Shown here one piece after another: positions 12,064 to 23,981 of a stretch of DNA of 64,000 bases; position 1 is the stretch's first letter, and every line of letters begins with the position of its first letter. The DNA lies in the NCBI GenBank assembly GCA_036874045.1, contig CM072339.1:1185501-1249500 (forward strand), written 5' to 3'. A program made the translations under genes and the position numbers. The notes beneath the pieces are model-generated. The model was not told where the DNA came from. It searched no databases and worked only from the letters and a program-made list of their open reading frames with translations. This stretch comes from Cymodocea nodosa (Eukaryota; Streptophyta; Magnoliopsida; Alismatales; Cymodoceaceae).

Positions 12064-15000
12064 TGAATCCATTACCCACATTGTTTTAATTCGGTAAAGC
12101 ACTGACATTTCGGATCCATTTGACTATTATGGGTAGGCGACTTTTGTTTCGAGTAATATTCCTAATTCTTTCATGAATTATATGCGGGTATCCGAGTATT
12201 TTATGTAAAGCATCAAAATATGATGACATGCGAAAACGAGTCATCGCATGCATATTTCATCGTGAATTTACTTGCATGCATTTGGTAGTAAGTATATAAT
12301 TCACGAATATATTCAGCATACTTGTGGCTATAACCTCTTCCTCAAGGTATCCATCCGGCTATTAAAGTTAAAACGATTCCAATCGGTTCATGTGAGAGAG
12401 TTGTAGATTGTTTATCACGATAAAGTTTCTTAGAAAAGGATTTCATGATGAGGTAAGTGCTCCTTGCCAAAAATTCCTCTATACTCTCAAACTCCAAGCA
12501 CACATATTCTGAACAGAGTTTAAGATTGTTACCTTCATTACGTAACTGTAAGTGTAGACCTTGTATACTACCCAAAAATAGAGCAATACAATTACTCATT
12601 TCTTTCCGAGAAGTTTTATTGATATTCAACACAAAAGCTACCATCAAGCTGCTCGCTCACTCTTAATAAGATCTATATACGTTAATCAACGACGGGTCCC
12701 GATATTGAGCTTCCTTTTATTTCCGATGAACGTGTGTCACTTTTCGTCGACATATTTGAGAAATTTGTCTGATATCTCGAGTGAAGTGCTAGAAAAGTTA
12801 ACATGCGATCTAACGGTTCAAAACCAACACCTAAAGTAAAAAACACCTACCATGAGTGCAGATAACAATATTTGTTTACTGTATTAATTAAAATATTGCC
12901 AAATGCCAATGTACAATAGATGAATTACCTTCCAGTAAACAAAGTTTTCAACGACTTTGGACACCATCACACAATCTAACGTTAACGTTACTTTTCTTCA
13001 ATTATCATCAACACTATATTGATCTCTGGAACGAAGGTGACAACTGACAAGTTAACCGGGCACTCGAAAACGAGAGGTTACTTGAAAAAAAAAATAGGAG
13101 GATCAGGTTCGGTGGCCACGTCTTGGCTTGTCCCTGTCCCCTTATCCACCGCACCTCAATCAAACCAAAGGAACAAAAAATCTATTTCATGCGCGTACAA
13201 ATATATTTTGTTGTCATCTACCTGCAGCGTGATACCACCAAAAGAAATTTACTCGCAAATTGGATGGATATAAATTTATTTTTTTTTATACCATCAGATA
13301 TGAATACATTAAAGAAATTAATTTGGAGTGAACAGTTATAATAATCTACATGTATACTGCTAGTTCGGTTCGAGAGACAGGCAGATGTGTGGTTTGTGTG
13401 ACAAATTAAGGAAAGGATTCAAAAGATCGATGGATATAATTAAGAGCAAGGCTGTTAATGTTAATGTTAATGTTAATATTATGGTTATTGTTAGAAAGAT
13501 GAAGAACTTTTAAATTTGGCGGAGGAGTTCTTGGCGTGTGAGGAAGGAATCTGATCACAGAAGCGAATTTTTTGAATTCAAGCATCTTCCCTAGCTCGGT
13601 GATATAAATATTTAACCTTTGAATCAAATTGAGTACGCAGAAATTAATTGACGAGCCACTTGTCTGTTTATTTAAATGGAATGAATGGTACGGCAAGAGC
13701 GGATATACCGAGGGCGATACCCATCTGATCTTTAGAGAAAACGAAAGGCCAAGTTGTTTATTAACCGTCCATTCATGACATCTGATATTTACATGTATGC
13801 TGATTCTCGTTCTCTCTCGGAAGGAGATTCTTGGAAAGCAAAACATTCATCGATCAACTAATGGTTCACCTGATTAAAAGCGATCGTAATATGTTTTAAA
13901 TATTACATATTAAACGCAAAAATCCCTATTTTCAAGGTTTTCTTTTTATTATATTTATGCTAAAGCAAGATATTTATCAACTAATTAAATAATGCTTTAC
14001 CAGTTGATTAAAAATAACCGTAATTTTGAATTCTGATGCCAGCGAACGTAATTGTTAATAAAATTACTCATCAAACCGATTGTAAAAATATTCGAAACAT
14101 TAAGGAACGCCAGCACCGTTAAAAAAAATGCAGCAACCAATCGAAAATCATTTTCTCAAAAATTAAGAACAGTTTATATAATATCAAAAAAAGAGTTTGT
14201 ATGTTCAAAATAAAAATGATTCACGCAAAGTCAACAGAGATTTTAAAATCTCTGGGAGAAGGAAACGGTGGTCAAACACGTTGACCAACCCGTTTACTAA
14301 TGACCGTTATTATTTAACTTAAGAAACGAGCAATTAACATAATACTCCATTTGTCATTACATTAATTTTTTTGGTGTGAATGTTTAAAACAATATATCAA
14401 ATTTATTTCAGTATCTTATGATATATTAGAAAGAAATAATAATTACACTATTTTGTGATATTAAATATACGATCCACAAAAAAATAGTAACATAATTAGA
14501 AGTGACAGAACAAAATATATCTTTACGATTCACGAGAAATTAAAATGATAGACTGAAAATGAACTCATTTATGAACTTATAATTACAAAAAAATCCTCCC
14601 AACCAAACGTGATGGGCATTGTAACCAGGCGTATGAGATGGAAAATATCGTTAATATCAAATTATTCCAAAACCGCACCCAGAAATTAAGCCACGAGCAC
14701 GTCATGAGGAGGAAAAGCATAATTTATCATTAATATTACAGAAATATAAAAAAGGAAAGAGTGGGCTCGTCGGAATTTGGGCCTCTTGTCCAATCCACTC
14801 CGGTAGTGGGCCCATACAACCCAAAAGACCAATATGTCCCTCCTCCCATCGGAAAAAACGTTACAACCACGTCAATTGCCATTTAAGAAGCAAAATAGCA
14901 TTACACTCGATTTGCTAATATTATTTTCCTCTGGTTACTCATTATTTGTAAGTATTTTTTTAAAATTAAATTATAATAATATAATATGTAATGTACAAAG

Positions 15001-15540
15001 TTTTTTCTTAAACAAAATTATATATAATATTATTTTTTCATTTAAAATTTATCTGTAGAAATTTATTTCTCGTTTGGTAAATGAATTTTCTCAGCACCTT
15101 TTAGGCTTGATGTATATAGGTACGTATTTAATAAAAATAATTATTTTTAGCTAACATTACTTAGTTATAAAATTTAAAATACCTTGAAATTTGGGTGGTT
15201 AACACATTTAAGAAAAAAAAGATCTAAATTCAAATTCATACCAAAGCATGATTAATATCAATAACTGCAATAGCTGGTAATATTTTGTTGAATTAAATTT
15301 TGGAAACATAAAATAATAAGACAGTACTAAAAATATCATCAATATAAGAGAAATCTTACTTTCACTTTTATTAAAAGAAAGGAAAAAAGAAGAAGGAATG
15401 AACGAGAAATTAGGCATCGCAAAGATTACGCTTTTCAAGGCAGATGATTCAAGGGACGGAAGGGGAATAAGGGAGGGGGGAAGGAAAGGAGGAGCGTGGT
15501 GAGTTCAGTGCTGTGAAATCGAACACCAATCGCCTTCCTT
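12064..15540. other. AT-rich spacer with no recognisable gene
   Basis: It starts with the AFG1-like 3' UTR and continues as AT-rich DNA. The longest frame, 13406-13846 minus, is partly made from a TTAATG hexamer repeat at about 13450-13476 and resembles no family. A second frame at 12342-12647 minus is also unrecognised. No TE coding domain, tRNA or rRNA was seen. Confidence 0.55.
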
Positions 15541-16252
15541 CTCCCTCCCTCTCACTTGTTAGCAGGAGAGAAGGGTCTTATTCTCACTTGTTTGCAGGAG
15601 AGAGGAGTGTTCTACGACTAGTGGAATCTGGTCTCTGTTTTGTTCTTGTTGTTCGTCTTCTTTTATAGCTGGATATCCTGACATCGTTTCCGTCCTTCTG
15701 TTGGGGTTCTAAAGGACGGCGCCATGGCACGATGAACCCTCGCATCTGCTTGTGAAAACCCATCGAAGTCCCTGGCGGACGCCCACCTACTTTTCCTATA
15801 ATATATACGTTTTTGGGGGTACACCTACCAATACTTTTCCTTGTGCTCCTTGTTCCAAAGCGGCAGCTGAGTTTTTTCTACAGCAATCGACGTTGGAAGG
15901 TATGCCGATGTTCCCATCCTTTGGTGGATCTTTATTTTTTTATTGTCTTTTGTTGGTTTTTCGATCGGTTCTTTCCTCTCTAGCAATGGTTTTCTTGTGC
16001 GGTCGGTCGAATATTGTTGCTGGACCTTTTTTCTTTGCTATTAATACTGGTTTCGATTTCTATTTTTTGGGAAGAATGAAAGTTTTTTTTTCTTCCTTCG
16101 GCTACTTCCATTACGAGCTAATTTCCTAATATCGAGAACTCCATGGAATCGATCTTATAACGAAATATTGGTTTGATTTGCGATTTCGTTTGTTTCGTAC
16201 ATTTTGCAGGAAAATAATTCTAGCAGAGAAACCGCTCCCAAGCACGGAACTT
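15541..16252 (+). promoter_or_regulatory. BT1 promoter/leader with probable 5' UTR intron and short uORFs
   Basis: A CT-rich stretch (15535-15560) and a degenerate 32-bp direct repeat (about 15551-15610, core CTCACTTGTT...GCAGGAGAGA) precede the gene. A probable leader intron runs from the donor AAG|GTATGC (intron from 15900) to the acceptor TTTTGCAG (intron to 16209), placing the last leader exon just before the ATG at 16253. Upstream of that intron, two overlapping uORFs are visible: ATG at 15724 encoding MAR and stop, and ATG at 15732 encoding MNPRICL and stop. The transcription start is not determined. Confidence 0.5.
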
Positions 16253-19200
16253 ATGGCTGGAAAAGGATTGCAGGCCATTGAAAAGAAGAATACTGGTTTG
16301 TTTGGCATCCCCGAGTTTGAGCTTCCTCCATGGTGTGCTCAAGATGCGTGGCAAGCACCAAGTGGCTTGTTTGCTAGTGTTGGGCAGGTGGGAGTAGGAT
16401 TCGGTGTTTCGCCTAGCTCTCCCAACCCCAAAGACAATGGCTTGAAGATTCCATGCACTGATTTATACTTCAAGTATGTGTCCTCTGAGGTTGGATATCG
16501 CATTGTTGAAATTCCACCGGCAAAGACCGAGGAGGCTGGGGAATTGTTGGAGAATTCTAACTTAAAGAAGTCTAAAAAGAAAGCAGGGTTTAAGTTCAAG
16601 TTCATTGTTCCAAACCCTTCATTAAGGAGACTCCTTAGTGGTGCAATTGCTGGGGCTGTGTCTCGTACTGCTGTTGCACCTTTGGAAACAATTAGAACAC
16701 ATCTAATGGTGGGAAGTAGCGGGCACTCTAGTGCTGAAGTGTTTCAAACCATCATGAGAACTGATGGGTGGCAAGGATTATTTCGAGGGAACTTTGTTAA
16801 TGTGATCAGGGTTGCTCCCAGCAAGGCCATAGAGGTATGCTTCTGCTTGTGCTGATTAGTAGTCTTTTGTACTTCATGAATTTGTATATTAGTAGCACAT
16901 TTTCATATTTTTATGTTTTTTATTCCAAAAATCAAATAAAAATTCATCTTACCGAGTTTGCCTTTATTTTAATTATAGTTGCTCGTTAGATTTTTTTGAC
17001 TTAGTCAGGATTTTGTCTGGTAATATTTACTTTTATTATTAAAAGATTGATTATTCTAATTCGATGGATAAATTTCAATGGACATGTTGAAATCTACGAA
17101 TTTAGGTAGCTTCTCGGTGCTTATTTTATTATCAAGTGAATTGCATTTCCTTATGTCATCTCCTTCCACGTTTTGCTTTCAATCTTACAGTTGGCATATG
17201 GAAGATCTTTTATATAGTGATAGATGTTAAGTGAAATATAAGTTTGAGGAATTAGGAAAGTTGTTTTACCTGCATGGTAATGCTATATTCTAGTTAGAGT
17301 GGGGTAAATCCAAAGCATGGCTTCCACCAATCTAGGATTTGGTGAAAATCCCAACATGTACAATCTTTTACCTTCATAAAGGAGAGACTATTCCCGAGAT
17401 TTGAACCTATGACATTTAGGTTGCAATAAAGTACTTGTACCATCGTGCCAAGGTTTTCCCTCAATAGTTTCTAATTGACTACTACAGAAAAGTAAGCATG
17501 ATATTATATGATTTTGGTTACATATTATCAACTTTGATCAATTATTTTTTCCTATTGTTTTATTGGATGATTCATTAACTTACCATCTTGATAATTATTT
17601 CAATTTTGGATGTCATCCTTATTCTTATGCATCAAAATGTTCTTTCTACATCCATTTGACGTCTAGTTAGTCACTAAATTCTATTAGATATCAGTTAACC
17701 ACCTCATTCATATTTTTAATATACTCTATTTGATTCAAATTTCTAGTTCTTCTTTCTCTCACTTTAATTATAAATACCATTTTTACTTGTTTGACGTTCA
17801 AATTATCATTTAACTTGTTGTAAGGTTGACGCTTAACTTCACTATTTATTTTCTTGACCTTCTTTTTTGCTCATTTATACTCTTTAAAATTTTCAACATT
17901 TTCTGCATTTAATTTATGACATTCTTTCTTTCTTTCTTTCTTTTTTTGTATATCTTCATTCTACCTATTTGTTTTTTGCTTAGTGATCCTATCCTTGTAG
18001 ACTCCAAATTTTCATAGCAATTTTTTAATAAAAGTTGTCATTTCATTCCAAATTTGATTTACTTCTTTTATCTCATTCTCATCTTCCTTCTTTTCATATC
18101 TTCTTAAAAAACATTTATTTTACATCTTTTAAATTTCACAACCTAATTATCGACTCTTTATGTATTTTGTTCTTTTTCTACTAGTATTGATTCTAATATC
18201 TAATATTAATGACCTATATTTGTGTACTTAAACTGTCTTCTAGTGTAACCTTCCAATTTTTGCAAATTCTGTTCTATTTTTCTATGTATTTACTATTTTT
18301 ATTCAAAGTTTAGATTCTATCTAATTCTAAGAACTCTTATTGTGTTAAACTTACTCCTAGTATAACCTTACAACCCTTGCAATTCTTTAATCTATTTTCT
18401 AGCAAGAAAAAGAATCTGACTAGTGTTTGATCCCCTTTTAAATGTAATTAATAAAATATGTATTTCTTTGTGTGCCATAATTTATCAATATTTTTTGATT
18501 AACTTAGATTTTTTTCATCAATTTAATCTCTTGGAAGCATGTGTTAATTTTTATATCATTGTGTCAACTATTTTCATATTCTTACCTATTAAGATGCTTT
18601 ATGTTAGTTCAAGTTTTGTGGCTTGGACTAACTAACTTCTTACCCCACATTCAATCATTAAAATATGAGAATTCTTGCTTATGTTTAACTACATTTAAAC
18701 TTTGATGCCTTTAGGGCTTTATCTTAAAAATGTTACACTTAAGGGCATGTAATGTTTTACTCGTGCCTTTTTAGATGCATTGGACGTCCAACACAATGTG
18801 TCTCTAAGAGGGCTACTTTTCATGTTCATGCTGGATTGGTGAGTTCTTATTGTTGGTTGGAAATCGTTTACGCTAACTTTCCTGTTTTATCTGATATTGG
18901 GACGAGATGTGTGGCGATATCCTCCACAAGTGATTTCATTAGAAATGTCATCTGATTAAAAAAATTTCTAGCCGTTCATGTATTTTCCCTTTGGCATAAA
19001 CATATGAAAAATTCCCATGACTACCAGTCCGTGTAACAATTCAAGGACTTCATAGAGTAGTATTGATGGTTGGTTTTCTGAATGCATTCAGGACACTTGA
19101 AATGCCATTAGCAAATGAAATTAATTTGCAGGGGCCTTCTAGCCATGAGCTCATGTTTGTCCATTACTGGGAATTTGAATATGTAAAACTATCTTTTATG

Positions 19201-19959
19201 AAATTGTGACATTAGATCATATCTCACTGTCACTGTTTCCAGTTGTTTGCCTATGATACGGTTAAGAAGGTATTGACGCCGAAACCTGATGAACCAGCGA
19301 AGCTTCCACTCTCTCCTTCCCTGATTGCTGGAGCATGTGCTGGAATCAGCTCAACATTGTGCACATATCCTTTGGAGTTGCTGAAGACCAGACTTACGAT
19401 AGAGGTGACATCTCTTTCTCTTCAATATGCCACTTGATATTCATTCATAAGATCCACCTTTTCTGATCTTTTGTAAACTTGTCCCCAGAGAAACGTCTAC
19501 AAAAGCCTTTTAGATGCCTTCATAAAAATCGTACGTGATGAAGGACCTGCAGAACTTTACAGAGGTCTCACCCCAAGCCTTATCGGAGTCGTGCCATATG
19601 CTGCCACCAATTACTACGCCTACGATATGCTTCGAAAAGCCTACAAGAAAGCTTTCAAGAAAGATGACGTTGGTAATCTTGCAACATTGCTGATAGGATC
19701 CGCAGCCGGTGCTATCTCGAGTAGCTCAACCTTCCCCCTTGAGGTGGCTCGCAAGCACTTGCAGGTCGGGGCCGTAGGTGGAAGGCAGGTGTACAAGAAC
19801 ATGCTTCATGCTCTATTATGCATCCTAGAGAAAGAAGGCATTGGTGGCCTGTACAAAGGTCTTGGACCAAGCTGCATGAAGTTGGTTCCGGCTGCTGGAA
19901 TTGCATTCATGTGCTACGAGGGTTGCAAGAAGATTTTGGTAGAAGAGAACGAGGAGTAA
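16253..19959 (+). CDS. BT1: BT1-type adenine nucleotide transporter (mitochondrial carrier family)
   Basis: Three exons, 16253-16834, 19243-19404 and 19489-19959, encode about 404 residues in continuous phase. Brittle1-type carriers move adenine nucleotides (or ADP-glucose in cereal endosperm) across the plastid envelope and/or the mitochondrial inner membrane. An N-terminal extension of about 120 residues precedes three carrier repeats, each with the signature: PLETIR at 143-148, PLELLK at 237-242, PLEVAR at 331-336. Matching second-half motifs such as DGWQGLFRGN and EGIGGLYKGL are present. Length and layout match the family (about 390-440 residues). The start codon at 16253 follows the leader acceptor; the frame is open upstream to 16178, so a slightly longer N-terminus is not formally excluded. 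Whether the substrate is ATP/ADP/AMP or ADP-glucose cannot be decided from sequence alone. Confidence 0.93.
17294..17462 (-). mobile_element. tRNA-derived SINE (Au-SINE-like), degraded
   Basis: Lies in BT1 intron 1 on the minus strand. Read in that orientation, it starts with a tRNA-like head containing an A-box-like CTTGGCACGATGG and a B-box-like GGTTCAAATCTC about 40 bases later. It continues with a tail containing ATTGGTGGAAGCC. The order and spacing match the plant Au SINE family as I remember it. No clear target-site duplication was found, so the copy is old. Confidence 0.6.
17610..18140 (-). mobile_element. RTE-like LINE remnant in BT1 intron 1
   Basis: Minus-strand translation, with several stops and frame changes, recovers plant RTE-type LINE polyprotein blocks. 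These include EVNQIWNEMTTFIKKLL, then KINSEVKRQPYNKLNDNL, then RERRTRNLNQIEYIKN. This corresponds to the linker between the endonuclease and reverse transcriptase. It is non-functional, and its boundaries are approximate. A (CTTT)n run lies inside at about 17925-17945. Confidence 0.6.
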
Positions 19960-21364
19960 TTGATGATGATTCGTCATGGCTCATAAACTAGCTTGATTTT
20001 TTTATTAGAATTTCCTGTACTCACAGCAGTGGTTAATCTCCAAGGCTCTGGGGTTGCCTTGATTTTGTTTCCTCACTTTTTTATTATTCCGAAATCCAAT
20101 TGGAATGTTGAAGAGAGCCTTGAACGGTTAGATTTTCTGCTAATTCATTAGAAGATCAGCCTACCATGGGTCGAAAGATTGCATCAAATAACATCACGCT
20201 TTGTTCTACCATGGGTTTCTCGGTTGTTTTTTTCCCGAATTCAAACATAAGAACTTGTCTATCATTTCTTACAGCTGTAGATGTGTATGCGGAAGAGAAG
20301 CTGCGATGAGAGAGTTCACTAACCGGTAATCAGAACAACGTCGATCTCTCCATTATTCTCCTGGAAGACCCATTACATAGATCAAGGGTGACAAGAATAT
20401 GTTGCGTGCGGTGATGAATCACTGCGTGCGACTTTGAAAAAATCGTTAGCTTCCTATGTCGCAATCTCTTGCTCTTGCCACACACCCACCCAATATGGAA
20501 TTTGTTTTATATTCCTTCAACCAAACTTTGGTATTTCCCTTTTGCAGATGCAAACAGCACACTTCCTGAAATAAATGACCCAAGTATGCTGCACATTTGG
20601 AATAAATGAAGATTCCAAATAATATCACTTGAATGGTATATAAATTATGCCATCATTAATCTCGCAGGAAACTCAATGACAGAAAGTTAAGGTTTTTAGA
20701 AAAAACGTAACTTGCAGAAAAGTAATACTATTCAAATGCAATACAAAAACAGAAAACTCAAACGACAATCCTTCAAGTACCATATGATTTTTATGTAAAA
20801 ACAAGAAATTATTAAGCAAATAATGAGAACGAAAGACGATGATCCTACGAATTTTTCCATGAACTTATTCCCATCAACATTTTAAAGACAATAAATTTGT
20901 ACAGAAACATAAAAGCTATACTTCCAGAAAACTGAAACTACAAGACACATTTGGTAAAAAAATACAAAAGTGAGTCACCATTCACGGTGACGGGTTTTTA
21001 AAAATGAAGATGTTGGACAACGATACTTTTTGTAATTATACCGATAGCAATGACTCATTGTGTGCATAATAAACCTTAAAATAAAAGGACCAATTAAAAT
21101 CCTCATTCTTGGATTTGATTGTCGCATTGAACCACTTATCTAGGCAGAAAACAGAAGCCAAAAATTCAAAATGTAGCATTTACAATAGAAAGCTCAAAGA
21201 TGAAAAGTCACAAGATGGAAATGGCATTTCACACCTTTTTTGACAGCCAACAAACATTACCAACAAACACAAAAGACCTAGAAAGGATATCCTATTGGTT
21301 AATGAAATAATTCAATTCCTGCACTCCGAACGCAAATAAGGACAATGAACAGTCTCAAGCACTT
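19960..21364. other. Convergent spacer between BT1 and the Alba gene
   Basis: Contains the 3' UTRs of two converging genes and AT-rich sequence. No other coding or repeat structure is recognised. Confidence 0.6.
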
Positions 21365-23981
21365 TTATCTCTGCACCTCACCCTCTGCTGCTTCATTTTC
21401 CTCTGCTGCAGCTGCCATCAGCTCATCGAAGTTCTCCGTTTTACCCAGTACTATCTCAATCTTCATGCAACAGGAGCATATGAATTAGACCAGAAGTAAG
21501 ACTTTCATAAGTACATGTTTCTAAGATATGAACTTACCTTAGCTTTCTGAATGGGTCGCCCTCTTGATTCGTCTTTCACATCAACCGTAGATGTTTGGAT
21601 CTCTGGACAGAATGTTTAAGGGTAAGATAACATCTTACAGAAAGCAACAGGGTCAACGTATTACGTTGGAAGGAATCTCAATACACAAGGGACAGATGCC
21701 TCACTTTTTTCAATGGCAAGGCCATTGTTCTTCAGGATTTCAGCAATTGTTACTACAGTCGCAATGGCTGTGAAAAATTATACAGAAGTTATTTTTGTAA
21801 TAGAAAGTACTTGAGAAAACAATCATTCCAAGCAGCAGGATTGAGCACTGAAAAGAAAGCAAGCACTAAAAAAACTTCTACGTAGGAAAAAAAATCATGT
21901 CTAAAATTGAACTTCAACATATGTATAAATTACACGTATACCATTGAAATAAAAAAATAAGTAAATGTGTATCACTAAGATTTTAATAAGTACATTCACT
22001 ACAGAATTTTAAGTACCATTGAACTAGATATTGAGTTAAAGCATGAGAAAACAAATTTATTAATCTGAGCTGCTTTCCCCGCATAACAATGATCACATAC
22101 CTCACCAAGCTGACACCACCGACCCAGACGATACAAATAATTTAATTATCACAAATTACCGTCCACTTTGGTAACTGCACATTATAACTGGTCTCAGTTG
22201 AGAGATCAAATTTTCCATCTTTTCTAACTGTTTCTTAGCCACAATACTTAAACACATAATACTAGACTAAAATTTTGGCTGACTTAAACCAAATGTCTGT
22301 TTGAGACACCATCAAACAACATAAAAAATGGTTGAACATAAAAGTTTGACACTATCTTTGGAAATATAGAATATAAATTCAAGTATAACATTTGCAATTT
22401 TAAAAATACAGAACTAAGCATACAGTAGAAAAAGAAATACTAGGACGAACGGGCTAAAGTGAAAGAGAAAAAAGATGATAATGATATAAATTGAACAATA
22501 GTAGGAAAAGAATTTGAACAGAATACAATGACAAATATAAACAGCAACTAGCAGTGCAATGAAAAGTCAAAGTCCTTATACGAAAACTTTCACTAGAATG
22601 CTTTAACTCCAAATCAGTTTTAACAAATCCTCCATCTTCTTAAACCCCAGCTGAGATACAAACGACAGTGTTAAAGATATGGATCATAGCAACAAATACC
22701 TCGAGGATTGCATCCAAAGTGAGATGGAACAAAGCAATCAATCTTATAATCCCATTAACAAAGCAGGAGACAAGCTCCAAGGATGATAAACCAAGCACCT
22801 ATCCAATACCAGCAGAAATGTCATCATCAAACACTCTCCAGCTGTAGTCCACTATTACCCAACAAGCACATCTCTCCTACTGGACAGTATTTGCAACAAT
22901 ATTGATGCTATCCATAGGAACTTTTGATGGTAATTCACAGACTTAACCAGACATTGCTTCCTCAAGTCTAGCAGTAATTCCAATGGCCCACCAACTAGAT
23001 GGCCAAGGCATCAAGCAAATGAAGACCATGAATGAAGGCCTTGTTGCCAAACCCTATTGGAGTTTCTTCAAAGACTCCATGTCACCTTGGCAAAGATCCT
23101 CACACTGAATCATCTCTGTAAAAAAACGTTTCAGTGAAAGCTGAAGCACCTGGAAATGATCAGCATCAATAACAAGACTTTTCTGCTGTGGCTCATACGT
23201 AATAGCGAGCACATTAACGTACAGCAGGGTAAGTGGGCTATGGACGTTGAGAGCCAACTACTCCCCAGTCAAGGACCTAATCCTACCAAGGGTCTCTCAA
23301 CGGATTACCTAGTTTTCACAGGACAACTTCACTCCGCACCAGGAGTCTATTCAGGCACTCTTATCAAATCTGTCGGAGAAAACTGGAAAGAAACATTAAT
23401 TTTAAATGTCCTAGCTGCTTTGGACGTTACTGCCATAAACATTGGCATTCTCAATCTACCGTCTAGTACACCAACCAAACAAAAAATTCTTTTGAAAATT
23501 CAGTTCCACGTAAATATTAGCAAATAAAGTAACATAAGTGTGATGTAAATACCCATGCCAAGAGCAGATAGCTCAACCTCGTTGTGCTGCTGCATGTATC
23601 TCTGCAAAAAAGGCAGTTGAGTCAACAACGAGAAACAACGATAATGAATCATTATTCCTCATCCAACCAAAATCCGCACGACCTAAAAGAAACCCATTTT
23701 CAAAAAGAAAGAAAAAATCCTATACTGGAATCGTTATGGTCTCTCCCTCTACGAACGCATAAGACCCACGAACAATCAAGCCATAAGGGCCCAGATTTCT
23801 AACAGAGCATAAAACCAATATTTGTGTAAGTCGAAGGCACGCAATCACCTAGCGTCATTACCTTGGCGAGATTGACGTAGAAGAAGAGGGGCTTCTTAGT
23901 GTTGGAAACCTGGATCCGGTTCTTCTTGTGCACGTCGGCACTGATGTTTATGCTGTTCACGCCCTCCGTGACGTCCTCCAT
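21365..23981 (-). CDS. Alba-domain DNA/RNA-binding protein (At2g34160-like)
   Basis: Five exons on the minus strand: 23981-23862, 23601-23553, 21767-21705, 21602-21538 and 21460-21365. They encode 130 residues in continuous phase. Alba proteins are small, basic nucleic-acid-binding proteins; plant members bind RNA or DNA-RNA hybrids in nucleus and cytosol. The protein starts MEDVTEGVNSINISADVHKK. The Alba fold begins at about residue 20 (NRIQVSNTKKPLFFYVNLAK) and continues through RYMQQHNEVELSALGMA, TIAEILKNNGLAIEKK and TSTVDVKDESRGRPIQKAKI. An acidic alanine-rich tail (DELMAAAAEENEAAEGE) ends it. An in-frame ATG at 24005 would add 8 residues, but the family start is MEDVTEG. The largest intron (21768-23552) contains no recognised insertion. 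Confidence 0.92.

Noticed and set aside
12342-12647. 101-codon minus-strand frame in the AFG1 downstream region
   Set aside because: No recognisable domain; AT-rich spacer where frames of this size occur by chance.
13406-13846. 146-codon minus-strand open frame
   Set aside because: Part of it is translated hexamer repeat (NINININ), the rest resembles no family, and the region has no splice or promoter support.
23156-23527. 123-codon plus-strand frame inside the large Alba intron
   Set aside because: Antisense to the Alba gene, no family resemblance and no supporting signals.
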